Notes: generated by a model from the letters alone, not told the origin. DNA of 8,888 bases from Candidatus Hermodarchaeota archaeon (GCA_016839995.1 JAEOTD010000083.1:1-8888), one strand, 5' to 3'. Positions 1 through 7,169 are shown, counted from the stretch's first letter. Translations and numbers: made by a program.

Positions 1-2
1 CG

Positions 3-857
3 CATTCTAAGGCATACGTAGCATTGGGGAAACGACCTGTCATGGTAGGTGGGCTAGGGAGTTTCATCGACTATCAAGCTAGCCGCTACTTTCACGACCG
101 AACAGGTAGACCGTTAGCCCCAGGAAGGCAACGATTATTTCGAAGACTCAAATACGATTACAATCTTCGTCTTCGAATCGCTAAACGGGAAACAACGTAT
201 CGTGCACTTAGATCCTTGAGCCGAGTAGCTGACCTACTTTCCTTGGCAGATAGTATCAAGGATAGAGCTGCTTATTATTATCAGAAAATGGACAAGAAAC
301 TTGATAGTAGTGATATCACAAGCCATCTCACTCTCATGGCTTATGGGTTAATGCTAGCAGTACGCGAGTCCAAAGAACACGCACCCATTACACTTCAGGA
401 AATTGCTGAGGCATTTCAAAAACTTGGTCACAGAGTAACGAGCCGTTCAATAATTCGTCAAGCCCTTTCTGTCAAGAATAAAATTGCACTTGCACCCGCC
501 AAGAGAGCGAGTGAGGACTACTTGCAACGTATCGTATCACAAACTATTCACCATCCTCCAATACGATTAAGATTACGCCGTGCAGGCTTAGCAGTGCAAG
601 AGTATCAAGCCCAATTAGTGAAATACGCCAACCAGCTATTCAGCAAGATTAGTGACTCTGAAAGAGGAGGAAGGAACCCATTCATCTTTGCTGTTGCAGT
701 GGTTTACAGCGCAGACCTCCTGATTGCAAAAATAGCTAGACGCCGCCCAATCCTTACCCAACGGCTAATCTCCAAGGCCACAACTGCAGCCGAGTATAGT
801 GTCCGCGATCACTATGCAAAACTTCTGAAAAAACACATTCACAAGATGCTACCCTAA
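3..857 (+). CDS. tfb: Transcription initiation factor B (TFIIB/TFB) family protein, 5' partial
   Basis: Archaeal TFB bridges TATA-bound TBP and RNA polymerase at promoters. The reading frame is open to the left edge with no stop (frame from base 3), so the gene starts outside the window; the TTG at 24 and ATG at 42 are unlikely starts. Visible in order: the linker/reader segment with GLGSFIDY, GRPLAP and RLFRRLKYDYN, like the usual 'GLGT.I ... D..G..L ... RLR.WQ' stretch, then two cyclin-like repeats. The second contains GRNPFIFAVAVVYSADLL and ends in a helix-turn-helix-like SVRDHYAKLLKKH, matching the family's 'GK.P..IAAAA.YIA ... T..T(I/V)RNRY.EL'. The N-terminal zinc ribbon would be upstream. 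Sequence is fairly divergent in the second repeat (ARRRPILTQR), so it may be a paralogous TFB rather than the main one. Its last 9 bases overlap the convergent small gene that ends at 849. Confidence 0.85.
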   Translation, partial: HSKAYVALGKRPVMVGGLGSFIDYQASRYFHDRTGRPLAPGRQRLFRRLKYDYNLRLRIAKRETTYRALRSLSRVADLLSLADSIKDRAAYYYQKMDKKLDSSDITSHLTLMAYGLMLAVRESKEHAPITLQEIAEAFQKLGHRVTSRSIIRQALSVKNKIALAPAKRASEDYLQRIVSQTIHHPPIRLRLRRAGLAVQEYQAQLVKYANQLFSKISDSERGGRNPFIFAVAVVYSADLLIAKIARRRPILTQRLISKATTAAEYSVRDHYAKLLKKHIHKMLP

Positions 858-1091
858 AATGAGTTGGGTTAAATGGAGGGTAATAACTATCAGAGTAAAT
901 AGTGAAAATAGTACTACCACTCGAAATGTTGGCAACCCCGCAATCCAAGAAAGATGAAGGACAAACGGCATTGATATGATTATTGTACTCGAAATTACCG
1001 CTAGAGTTGGAAAGTCATTACTTATCGACTGGATTATCAGCAAAAGAAACCAACAACATAGAATAAGTTTCAGAAACAGGAAAAGAAGCAA
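849..1091 (-). CDS. Small hydrophobic membrane protein, unknown function
   Basis: An 80-residue, very hydrophobic protein with three likely membrane segments at about residues 3-21, 27-52 and 55-79. I recognise no family. The start is a TTG at 1091, 11 bases after the stop of the 131-residue gene on the same strand, and GGATGGAG lies about 5 bases upstream as a ribosome binding site that would sit across that stop. This close spacing suggests co-translation with its upstream neighbour. It lies next to a pilus assembly locus and could be an accessory membrane component, but that rests on position only. The 3' end overlaps the convergent TFB gene by 9 bases. With a TTG start and low complexity it could be spurious; the hydrophobic pattern and ribosome binding site argue for a real gene. 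Confidence 0.5.
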   Translation of the reverse strand: MLLFLFLKLILCCWFLLLIIQSISNDFPTLAVISSTIIISMPFVLHLSWIAGLPTFRVVVLFSLFTLIVITLHLTQLILG

Positions 1092-1102
1092 GCCACTCCA
1101 TC

Positions 1103-1498
1103 CTATATTTGTTGGAAAGTTAGTCGAATTAAGAATTCAGTAGCATCAATGGAAAGCTGATGAAAGCCAGTGGAGGATAGCCCAATTACTTGTATCGGGC
1201 ACCTATAGATTCGCGTTACAATATGCCATCTTTCAAGGTACACTTTGAAAATGAGTTGATTATTGACTGCTTCAAGAGTTACGTTCGTTGGTACAATAAC
1301 TTGTACCGTTAAAGAAGTCCAATCATGGTCTGCTGTAAGAATGGATTCGTCAATATTCTGTACAAATTGTTGAAATTCTTGAGCCTCTTCTGATTGGGTA
1401 AGAACTTGAGTTGTAGTGAATAGTAAAGGTAAACCTATTGTAACAAGGAGGGTCAGGTTTAAGGCAATTATCAGTATCTTTTCTAAACTCTGATTCAA
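1103..1498 (-). CDS. Membrane-anchored extracytoplasmic protein beside pilus locus
   Basis: 131 residues: a short polar N-terminus (NQSLEK), one membrane segment at about residues 8-30, then a roughly 100-residue soluble domain with alternating hydrophobic residues that looks mostly beta-strand (for example SLTVQVIVPTNVTLEAV). This is the layout of minor pilins and pseudopilins, but there is no clear class III cleavage site (K/R-G/A followed by a Glu at +5), so I do not call it a pilin. TTG at 1498 is the only reasonable start; an in-frame TGA lies three codons upstream. A TATA-like CTTTAAATT on this strand sits about 35 bases before the start. It is divergent from the secretion ATPase and probably forms a two-gene unit with the hydrophobic gene that follows. 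Function is inferred from position only. Confidence 0.6.
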   Translation of the reverse strand: MNQSLEKILIIALNLTLLVTIGLPLLFTTTQVLTQSEEAQEFQQFVQNIDESILTADHDWTSLTVQVIVPTNVTLEAVNNQLIFKVYLERWHIVTRIYRCPIQVIGLSSTGFHQLSIDATEFLIRLTFQQI

Positions 1499-1527
1499 CT
1501 TTATTCAAAGGTATCCACATTAAAAGA

Positions 1528-1536
1528 AATTTAAAG
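1528..1536 (-). promoter_or_regulatory. TATA box for the leftward two-gene unit
   Basis: CTTTAAATT on the minus strand, about 32-35 bases upstream of the TTG at 1498. With the usual archaeal spacing, transcription would begin near 1507, leaving a leader of about 10 bases. Called from sequence resemblance and position only. Confidence 0.45.
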
Positions 1537-1563
1537 TCCTATTTTCAAGGCCCTTTTTCTTGC

Positions 1564-1571
1564 TTTAAATA
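1564..1571 (+). promoter_or_regulatory. TATA box for the rightward pilus operon
   Basis: TTTAAATA, a consensus-like archaeal TATA element, 29 bases before the ATG at 1600. Expected transcription start is near 1593-1596, giving an almost leaderless mRNA. Together with the opposite-strand TATA at 1528-1536 it makes a compact divergent promoter region that could coordinate both sides of the pilus locus. Confidence 0.6.
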
Positions 1572-1599
1572 GGAATCTCGGAATTAAATCACGGTAATA

Positions 1600-3657
1600 A
1601 TGGTCTGTTCTTTCCAATTAGTCGAGGACCACAACGCGGCTAAAATTCTAACTTTCAATTGCGATATATGCTCATGCAACAAACCCGATAAAGGCGATAT
1701 CACCCGTAGTCCATATTGTCGCCAACAGTTCCTTCAAATACTACCCTTCACCGAGGGAAGTTTCCCCAGTCAATTCATCTCGAATGACCAGATAGTTTCC
1801 ATTCCGCGTCATTCAGTTGAAATCTTGAAAGAGTATATTTCAATTATCGTGAAATTCGAACCCCACCTTCATGACATTTTTCGTGAGTATCCCGAGATTA
1901 AGCACCAAATGTTGTCTGAACCCTACTCAGCTTACAGGTTCCTTAAAACGACCTACAAGACTTCTGGAAACCGAGTACTTCAAGATTTTCTTTTTGCCTT
2001 AGAAAGAACCAGGTTGATTTCACATGCGACCAAGTATCTAGGTGATAAGAACAGTACAGATCAAGTACTCTTTTATGAGGGGCTTTTGGGAGCTCAGAAG
2101 AAAAGAATTGGATATTCAAAATCAAACCTTGTCAACAACTCAGCCCTACTTCTTAAGAAATACGAAGTAGGACCATTCAGCATTCGTGTTTTTGAACTCA
2201 CCCATAGACCGCTAGAAAAATTCTATCAAGCAGTAGTTTCCTTAGATGAAATTCTTTTACCCAATTTGATTCAGAACCTCTTTTCTCACCAAAAAAGACT
2301 GGCAATAGAAGAACCAAGAATCCAGACCCTTGATACGCTCCTCACTAGAAAGATTTCCGATTTTCAGCAATACCTCATCGCAAATTTCAAAGAATTAACC
2401 AGCGTTGAGCAGAAGAATCTCGCAATTTATGCTACAACACAAATTCTGAATTTAAGCAAGACTATGCCACTTCTCCTTGATGATGAAGTACAGGAAATTT
2501 TCTTAGATAAACCTGGAGCAGCATACTATCTCGATCATGCTGAGTGGGGTCGATGTAATACCAATCTTGTGCCAATGGAATCAGAGTTATCACATATCAT
2601 CACTCGACTGCGTTTAGAGAGCCGAAGACCACTTGATGAGAGAAATCCATCATTGAAGACTGAGTTAAAAACGAAGCTCTTTCATGTTCGGGCAGCGATT
2701 GATATCCCACCTTTGGCTTATGAAGGGCCTCACTTGAATATCAGAAAAATCCGCCTTCGAACGTTAACAATGCCTGAACTAGTTGCTAATGGCACCTTAT
2801 CGCTTTCTGCCTCAGCCTTTCTTATCTTGTGTATGAATCTGCGAATAAACATAACAATATGCGGTGAACCGTCAACAGGAAAAACAACTTTAGCAAACGC
2901 AATTAATCTCTTAGCTCCTCCAAATTGGAGGAAAATTGCTATCGAGGATGCTCTAGAAAGTATTACTGTCGATGAGGGGGATAGACACAAAGTAACGTTT
3001 AGAGTAGACCCATTCGATTCATTTGGAAAAACACAGTCAACAAAATCTAACGAAATAATTAGACTATTACATCGGTCTCCTGACTGGGTGTTTTTGGGAG
3101 AAATACAAACTGCAGAACATAGTGCGGCAATGTTTCACGCAATCAGTGCAGGAATTCGAGGAATTCAAACTTGCCATGCAAATTCCAATCAAGAATTACT
3201 TCTTCGGTGGCAAGTACACCATGATATTCCAGAAATTTCCTTTCAATCTCTCGGGTTACTTGTTCATATGATAAGAGAAGTAGTTCGGGGTCAAATAATT
3301 CGCAGGGTAGTTCAAATTAGTGAAGTTCGATTTGAAGCAGAAAAAGCAGTGTTACACCCAATTTTCGAATGGAACAAATCTTCTGGTGAACTTGTACAAA
3401 ATAATGTTGATTTGAATTCAATGGTAATTTCTCGAGCTTGTCAGTTCCACGAATTAAAGCAAGCCGACATACGAAAACGACGACGAATATATCAGGAAAC
3501 ATTAGCTTCGCTTATTTCTAGCCAAGAATACAATCCCAAGACCATAGTGACTGCATTTGACAGAGCCTATGCTGATGAAGCTCCAGTGAAAACAAATTCA
3601 GGATCATTACATGAAAAGAAAGGAGGAGACAAAACATCGATTACATCACTGCACTAG
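1600..3657 (+). CDS. tadA: Type II/IV secretion system ATPase (TadA/FlaI/GspE-like)
   Basis: A 685-residue cytoplasmic motor ATPase that powers pilus assembly through T2SF membrane proteins. Visible in order: an N-terminal cysteine cluster (C21, C24, C26, C40) that may bind a metal; a long N-terminal domain; Walker A GEPSTGKTT at residues 422-430 with catalytic Lys428; the Asp-box IEDALES at about 448-454; conserved Arg468 in RVDP; Walker B-like PDWVFLGE at 494-501; and the His box GIQTCHANS at 521-529 with His526. The typical 'GEVRG' is GEIQT here, so the residue after Walker B is altered. Two T2SF genes and a Flp-like pilin follow, which identifies the system. Start is ATG just after a strong TATA box. 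The end overlaps the start of the next gene in the -1 frame. The symbol is by analogy; FlaI- or EppA-dependent pilus ATPases are close relatives. Confidence 0.9.
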   Translation: MVCSFQLVEDHNAAKILTFNCDICSCNKPDKGDITRSPYCRQQFLQILPFTEGSFPSQFISNDQIVSIPRHSVEILKEYISIIVKFEPHLHDIFREYPEIKHQMLSEPYSAYRFLKTTYKTSGNRVLQDFLFALERTRLISHATKYLGDKNSTDQVLFYEGLLGAQKKRIGYSKSNLVNNSALLLKKYEVGPFSIRVFELTHRPLEKFYQAVVSLDEILLPNLIQNLFSHQKRLAIEEPRIQTLDTLLTRKISDFQQYLIANFKELTSVEQKNLAIYATTQILNLSKTMPLLLDDEVQEIFLDKPGAAYYLDHAEWGRCNTNLVPMESELSHIITRLRLESRRPLDERNPSLKTELKTKLFHVRAAIDIPPLAYEGPHLNIRKIRLRTLTMPELVANGTLSLSASAFLILCMNLRINITICGEPSTGKTTLANAINLLAPPNWRKIAIEDALESITVDEGDRHKVTFRVDPFDSFGKTQSTKSNEIIRLLHRSPDWVFLGEIQTAEHSAAMFHAISAGIRGIQTCHANSNQELLLRWQVHHDIPEISFQSLGLLVHMIREVVRGQIIRRVVQISEVRFEAEKAVLHPIFEWNKSSGELVQNNVDLNSMVISRACQFHELKQADIRKRRRIYQETLASLISSQEYNPKTIVTAFDRAYADEAPVKTNSGSLHEKKGGDKTSITSLH
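3621..3628 (+). promoter_or_regulatory. Strong Shine-Dalgarno inside the ATPase gene end
   Basis: AGGAGGAG lies within the last codons of the ATPase gene. The only candidate initiation codon at usual spacing in the frame of the next protein is ATC at 3636 (7 bases after the end of this box). No ATG, GTG or TTG exists in that frame until 3807. This site therefore decides the start of the following gene. Confidence 0.65.
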
Positions 3658-4460
3658 CAAGGCTTGGAAAGCAGTTACCAGGAAATCAGTTTCTCTTTGA
3701 AAGGTTTACAACGTCCCAATTAACTGAGGCAGTTGAGTACCTCTATTCAGACAACGTAAAACCATTTCAACTATTAGCTGGAATTAGTGTTGTTAGTACA
3801 ATTTGTGTGGGTATCACTATCCTTCTTTTGGGTAATTTGCTGCCTATTCTTAGTGCTATGGTGTTAGGTATTACAATCGGTTTGTTAACCGGCTTAATTT
3901 TCTTAAACAGCATTCTTTCTAAGTATCAAAAACAACTTGTTCAAATTGAGCGAGCAACCCCACATGTATTAGAAGAATTGGTTACACTCTTTCTAACTAC
4001 AGGTTCTGTCTTTGAATCAATTGAGTATGTATCAAAAGGTGATTATGGCTCAATTTCAGAAGCATTTGCTAAAATGATAGTTCCTCTTAATTTTGGAACA
4101 CCACCTGAACAGCTGTTAAGACGATTTGCGATTTCACAGCCATCAATGACCCTTCGAAGAGGTGTACTTACATTTATCCAATTCATAGAATCCTCATCTA
4201 CAAATCTTGAATCGGTAATTACCGATGCACATGAAGATCTGCAAAGAAGGTACCAAAGGCGAACGATGCAGTGGGAGAGTCGGATGATGGTAATTGCAGG
4301 AGTGCTCGTTTTTTTACCGATTATTTTTATTTTAGGCGCTTCTATTCGGGGGCTTGCTAATCACCCGTTGGTGTTACTTCTTCCAGTCTCCCAGTTCATA
4401 CTATCTAAGTTGATGATTTCTGCCTTATTACCCAAAGAGCTGATTTTACTGGGAGAGTGA
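3636..4460 (+). CDS. tadB: T2SF-domain pilus platform protein (TadB-like), unusual start
   Basis: Inner-membrane platform protein expected to dock the ATPase. The frame is open from 3615 and, read from ATC at 3636, gives 274 residues. The first 45 are soluble (YITALARLGKQLPG, then LFERFTTSQLTEAVEYLY), followed by membrane segments at about 46-68 and 71-94, a cytoplasmic helical T2SF domain at about 95-215, and two more segments at about 221-242 and 247-268. The first conventional start, GTG at 3807, would cut the first membrane helix in half and discard a plausible soluble head, so I reject it. AGGAGGAG upstream supports starting at ATC 3636, with translational coupling to the ATPase whose stop is at 3655. 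Alternatives are a -1 frameshift making an ATPase fusion, or a sequence error in an original ATG. Family call firm; start uncertain. Confidence 0.8.
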   Translation: MDYITALARLGKQLPGNQFLFERFTTSQLTEAVEYLYSDNVKPFQLLAGISVVSTICVGITILLLGNLLPILSAMVLGITIGLLTGLIFLNSILSKYQKQLVQIERATPHVLEELVTLFLTTGSVFESIEYVSKGDYGSISEAFAKMIVPLNFGTPPEQLLRRFAISQPSMTLRRGVLTFIQFIESSSTNLESVITDAHEDLQRRYQRRTMQWESRMMVIAGVLVFLPIIFILGASIRGLANHPLVLLLPVSQFILSKLMISALLPKELILLGE

Positions 4461-5125
4461 AAGAGATGATTTCTACTGAAGTTGAGTTTGATCAATTCCT
4501 TGACTTTCTTACGCATCTGTCAACAGAACTTTCCTCTGGAATAAGCCCTGAATATGCATTATTAAGAACCACTCAATATTTCGGCTCCCAGACACCAGAA
4601 AATATCGATGAGGCACTTGATTCGATTATCAACGGAAAAATGCCCTTTCGTGCTGCTTGGTTAAATTTAGTTGAAAGCTACCAAAGTAATCGAAATGCCC
4701 GTCTACTAGAGTTATTCGGTCGATTCATAGAGAAAGGCTCGGTAGAAGGAGGAGAACGGATGCTTGAAGTCCTTAAGCACATTCGCAAAAATAGTGCAAT
4801 GGCTAAGAACCGAAAGAATTTGGTTAACAGCCAAAAAGTGAAAGTCTTTGCTCTTTCATATATTTCCTCAGTTGTTATTGGTTTGATTGCAGCAATAGCA
4901 CCGTTACTAACACTTGCATTCTATCAAGGCTTTTGGATTAATTTCGAAAGCTCTCCGCCTTCGTTTTCTTATTATATTCTAATTGCATCATTCTTGACAG
5001 TACTTGTTACAGGGTACCGGCTCAACCAAACGGTAAGTGGATCCTTGAGAACACTTTCCATTAATTTAATCACTTTTGTGAGTACTTACATTCTTGTATC
5101 TCATCTTTTGTTAGCGCTTCTCTAA
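4457..5125 (+). CDS. tadC: Second T2SF-domain pilus platform protein (TadC-like)
   Basis: 222-residue membrane protein, partner of the preceding one. A cytoplasmic T2SF helical domain at about residues 10-125 (LSTELSSGISPEYALLRTT, then GRFIEKGSVEGGERMLEVL) is followed by three likely membrane segments at about 131-156, 170-188 and 198-220. Other archaeal systems use one protein with two T2SF repeats (FlaJ/PilC type); here the repeats are in two genes, as in Tad systems. GTG at 4457 overlaps the previous stop by 4 bases (GTGA). ATG at 4466 has better spacing from GGGAG at 4451-4455 and may be the true start, shortening the protein by three residues. Tight overlap implies translational coupling and fixed stoichiometry with its partner. 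Confidence 0.85.
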   Translation: MKEMISTEVEFDQFLDFLTHLSTELSSGISPEYALLRTTQYFGSQTPENIDEALDSIINGKMPFRAAWLNLVESYQSNRNARLLELFGRFIEKGSVEGGERMLEVLKHIRKNSAMAKNRKNLVNSQKVKVFALSYISSVVIGLIAAIAPLLTLAFYQGFWINFESSPPSFSYYILIASFLTVLVTGYRLNQTVSGSLRTLSINLITFVSTYILVSHLLLALL

Positions 5126-5128
5126 ATT

Positions 5129-5389
5129 GTGGGGCTTAAATATCTAGAGCTAGACTTATCCACGGGACCTAGCATGACTTGGCTTAAGGTAATAAAAGAA
5201 TTCGCTCGAAATAAAAGAGGATCACCCCTCATCGAACAGGGGCTTCTTCTCGGGTTAGCGATCCTAACCATTACTATATTGATAACTGTAATCCTTGATG
5301 TGATGGGCTGGTCCCAAGGCCTTTTTCACTCGATTATTATTCAGCTTGACCAGATCAAACAGACATTTTTAGGCGGAATTGGTGGATAA
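5129..5389 (+). CDS. flp: Flp/Tad-like type IV prepilin
   Basis: 86 residues from GTG 5129, or 71 from ATG 5174 (residue 16), which would give a more usual 16-residue leader. The positively charged leader ends in NKRG (28-31), followed by SPLIEQGLLLGLAILTI. This matches the class III/type IV prepilin site: cleavage after Gly31, Glu at mature position +5 (Glu36), then a hydrophobic helix of about 20 residues. The 'IEQGLL' pattern resembles bacterial Flp pilins ('IEYGLI'). The mature protein would be only about 55 residues, ending in a Gly-rich tail. It follows the second T2SF gene by 3 bases and is the likely subunit of the fibre built by this locus. No prepilin peptidase is in the window. The start codon is undecided because neither has a strong Shine-Dalgarno. 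Confidence 0.75.
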   Translation: MGLKYLELDLSTGPSMTWLKVIKEFARNKRGSPLIEQGLLLGLAILTITILITVILDVMGWSQGLFHSIIIQLDQIKQTFLGGIGG

Positions 5390-5417
5390 TTCATTAACTA
5401 CCAATTTTGTAACAGGT

Positions 5418-6755
5418 CTACGTACTTGCACTTGAAGCGGATTCAATCTTCTTTAGACCTAATCCTCTCAAAGGTTCATTCCCAGATAGTCCTGTACCGA
5501 TAATTGAGATATGTGGGTCTTGCTCGTTCGTTTGAGCATCTGTAGTTTCAGGCGAGTCAAGCTGAACTGAGCGTAATTTTTCTACATCAACAGAAGGGTG
5601 TGTTTGAGATACAGTGGCTGAATGTCCTTCTGCATGCGCAGTACTCTCCTCACTTGAATCCAAACGATAGAGCTGAAGGGAAGTCCAATCGACGTCATCA
5701 AATATCTCTATGTTTCCTCGGAAACCAGGAAGTACGGAAGAGTTGCCTTCTAGACCTGTTACAATGAGAAGGACCCTCACATACCCCGCAAAGTCAGGAA
5801 TAATTCGGGCACCCCATATAATTCTTGCATCGTGTCGCATTTGACGCGTCACTACGTCAGCAACCCGTGTGGCTTCTTCAAGGCTTAAATCCGGACCACC
5901 GATTACATGAATTAGTGCACCAGTCGCCCCCTTTACACTTAAATCACCAAGTAAAGGCGAATGAAGTGAGTTTTTCACAGCCTCTGAAATCCGATCATAA
6001 TTCTTAGTTTCTGATTGGGCCGCTTCTCCTAATCCCACTAAAGCCACACCACCGCCTGCCAAAACACTTCGAACATCAGCAAAGTCTAGGTTAATCAAAC
6101 TTGGTAGACTGATGGTTTCTGTAACGCCTTTAACCATGCTAGCTAGAATCTCATCTGCAACGCTGAAAGCCTCATCAATTGGAAGGTCACGGGCAATTTC
6201 CAGTAACTTGTTATTATCGATGACGATTACTGTGTCGGCATATCTACGTAATCTTTGGAGACCTCTATGAGCTTTATCGATTCTAGCACCTTCAATAGTG
6301 AAAGGTGTTGTCACGGTGCATACAACTATCGCACCGTTTTGTTTCGCAATTTCAGCAACAACGGGAGCAGCCCCAGTTCCTGTTCCCCCTCCGAGACCAG
6401 CTGCAATGAATAGCAAGTCTACCCCTCGTAGGAGGTTGGTTAAATCTTGACGGGATTCTTCAGCCGCTGCGGCTCCTAACTCAGGAAATCCACCTGTACC
6501 CAATCCCCTTGTAATCGTTTTCCCGATGAGCATCTTCTTATGGGCTTGTACATGGTCTAAGTGTTGTTGATCTGTATTTATAGCAATACATTCGGCGCCC
6601 TGTATTCCAATTTGAACCAACCTGTTTATTGTATTATTTCCACCGCCACCGATTCCGGCCACCATTATTCTTGCCCCTGGTTTGGAATACTGAGGAGGTG
6701 TTCTTGTTGGACGTCGAGCAGCATCACGTACAAGCTTAGATAATCCACTATCCAT
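5418..6755 (-). CDS. ftsZ: Cell division GTPase FtsZ
   Basis: 445-residue tubulin homologue that polymerises with GTP into the division ring. Seen: nucleotide-binding GIGGGGNNTINRL at 35-46, the tubulin signature GGGTGTG at 122-128, TPFTIEG at 150-156, and the T7 loop NLDFADVRSVLAGGG at 222-236 with the acidic residues needed to hydrolyse the neighbour's GTP. The core ends near 335. A less conserved segment (335-366) leads into a Ser/Glu/Thr-rich linker (366-415) and a C-terminal stretch GNEPLRGLGLKKI (425-437), which is where FtsZ tails normally bind membrane anchors such as SepF. ATG at 6755 is preceded by AAGGTGAT at about 8 bases, overlapping the stop of the RHH gene, so the two are coupled. 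The 28-base gap to the convergent pilin gene shows no strong terminator. Confidence 0.97.
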   Translation of the reverse strand: MDSGLSKLVRDAARRPTRTPPQYSKPGARIMVAGIGGGGNNTINRLVQIGIQGAECIAINTDQQHLDHVQAHKKMLIGKTITRGLGTGGFPELGAAAAEESRQDLTNLLRGVDLLFIAAGLGGGTGTGAAPVVAEIAKQNGAIVVCTVTTPFTIEGARIDKAHRGLQRLRRYADTVIVIDNNKLLEIARDLPIDEAFSVADEILASMVKGVTETISLPSLINLDFADVRSVLAGGGVALVGLGEAAQSETKNYDRISEAVKNSLHSPLLGDLSVKGATGALIHVIGGPDLSLEEATRVADVVTRQMRHDARIIWGARIIPDFAGYVRVLLIVTGLEGNSSVLPGFRGNIEIFDDVDWTSLQLYRLDSSEESTAHAEGHSATVSQTHPSVDVEKLRSVQLDSPETTDAQTNEQDPHISIIGTGLSGNEPLRGLGLKKIESASSAST

Positions 6756-6762
6756 TGTATAA

Positions 6763-6930
6763 TCACCTTATTTGCGGCTGAGGAGCACTTTGCTCCCAAA
6801 GTTCCTTTTTCAGAAGATCTCGTACTGCAATACGTATCGCTTCACTTCGATTCGGATACAGCTTTTCGAGAATCAATCGTTCAATTCCATTCACGTACGC
6901 TTCGGGAAGATTAACAGTAATTAGCCTCAT
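6763..6930 (-). CDS. cdrS: Ribbon-helix-helix regulator (CdrS-like) upstream of ftsZ
   Basis: A 55-residue protein of the MetJ/Arc/CopG ribbon-helix-helix fold: N-terminal beta-strand MRLITVNLP that would pair in a dimer and contact DNA, helix A (AYVNGIERLILEKL), the PNRSEAIRIAVRDLL turn and helix B, then a polar tail. Size, motif and position just before ftsZ match CdrS, the small regulator linked to ftsZ in euryarchaea such as Haloferax. I chose ATG 6930; a GTG at 6945 would add five residues, but its would-be GGAG overlaps it. The stop lies 7 bases before ftsZ, inside that gene's ribosome binding site, so they form an operon. The repeated GTATTAYC boxes upstream are candidate binding sites, implying autoregulation. 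The CdrS assignment is by analogy. Confidence 0.8.
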   Translation of the reverse strand: MRLITVNLPEAYVNGIERLILEKLYPNRSEAIRIAVRDLLKKELWEQSAPQPQIR

Positions 6931-6946
6931 GTCAATCAGAACCACT

Positions 6947-7090
6947 CCTAGGTATTATCCTGAAAAGGTTCTAGTATTATCTGGGTATTACCACTTGGTA
7001 AAAATGGATAATTTATGGTGTGAATACCGTTTAACCCGAGAGCCTATAGGTCTTAATTGAAAAACAACAGGAAATTACCTAGTATTACCT
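6947..7090. promoter_or_regulatory. Operator-like repeat boxes upstream of cdrS-ftsZ
   Basis: Four direct copies of GTATTAYC on the plus strand start at 6952, 6974, 6985 and 7082. Three of the four follow CTAG or TAG; the copy at 6985 is GGTATTACC, an odd-length palindrome. The first three are spaced 22 and 11 bp apart, i.e. on one face of the helix. A partial inverted copy (GAATACC, 7022-7028) lies between. The boxes overlap the expected transcription start and leader of the RHH gene. RHH proteins commonly bind such tandem short repeats cooperatively, so autoregulation of the division operon is the natural reading, though untested. Confidence 0.55.
7008..7016 (-). promoter_or_regulatory. Candidate TATA box for cdrS-ftsZ
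   Basis: CATAAATTATCC on the minus strand contains a TATA-like ATAAATTAT. Transcription would start near 6987, inside the cluster of GTATTAYC boxes, so a protein bound there would block initiation. AT-rich background makes chance matches likely. Confidence 0.4.
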
Positions 7091-7169
7091 GCCAAGTAAG
7101 CTCTTAGCAAGGAGTATTTCAAATTTCCAGTTCTAACACTCGAGAAAAAAATGATTTCAAATAAAAAGC

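Noticed and set aside
24..857. TFB starting at TTG 24
   Set aside because: The frame is open to the window edge and the family has a zinc ribbon upstream, so the start lies outside.
754..948. 64-codon minus-strand ORF overlapping the TFB end
   Set aside because: Shadow of the TFB gene, overlapping the hydrophobic gene too, with no family resemblance.
3609..3657. Programmed -1 frameshift joining ATPase and T2SF protein
   Set aside because: No convincing slippery heptamer (A AAG AAA and C AAA ACA re-pair poorly); the Shine-Dalgarno favours re-initiation. Kept only as an alternative.
3807..4460. T2SF protein starting at GTG 3807
   Set aside because: It would begin in the middle of the first membrane helix and discard 57 in-frame residues that look like protein.
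6947..7090. CRISPR-like array
   Set aside because: The repeats are only about 8 bp with 11-97 bp spacing; this is operator-like, not CRISPR.
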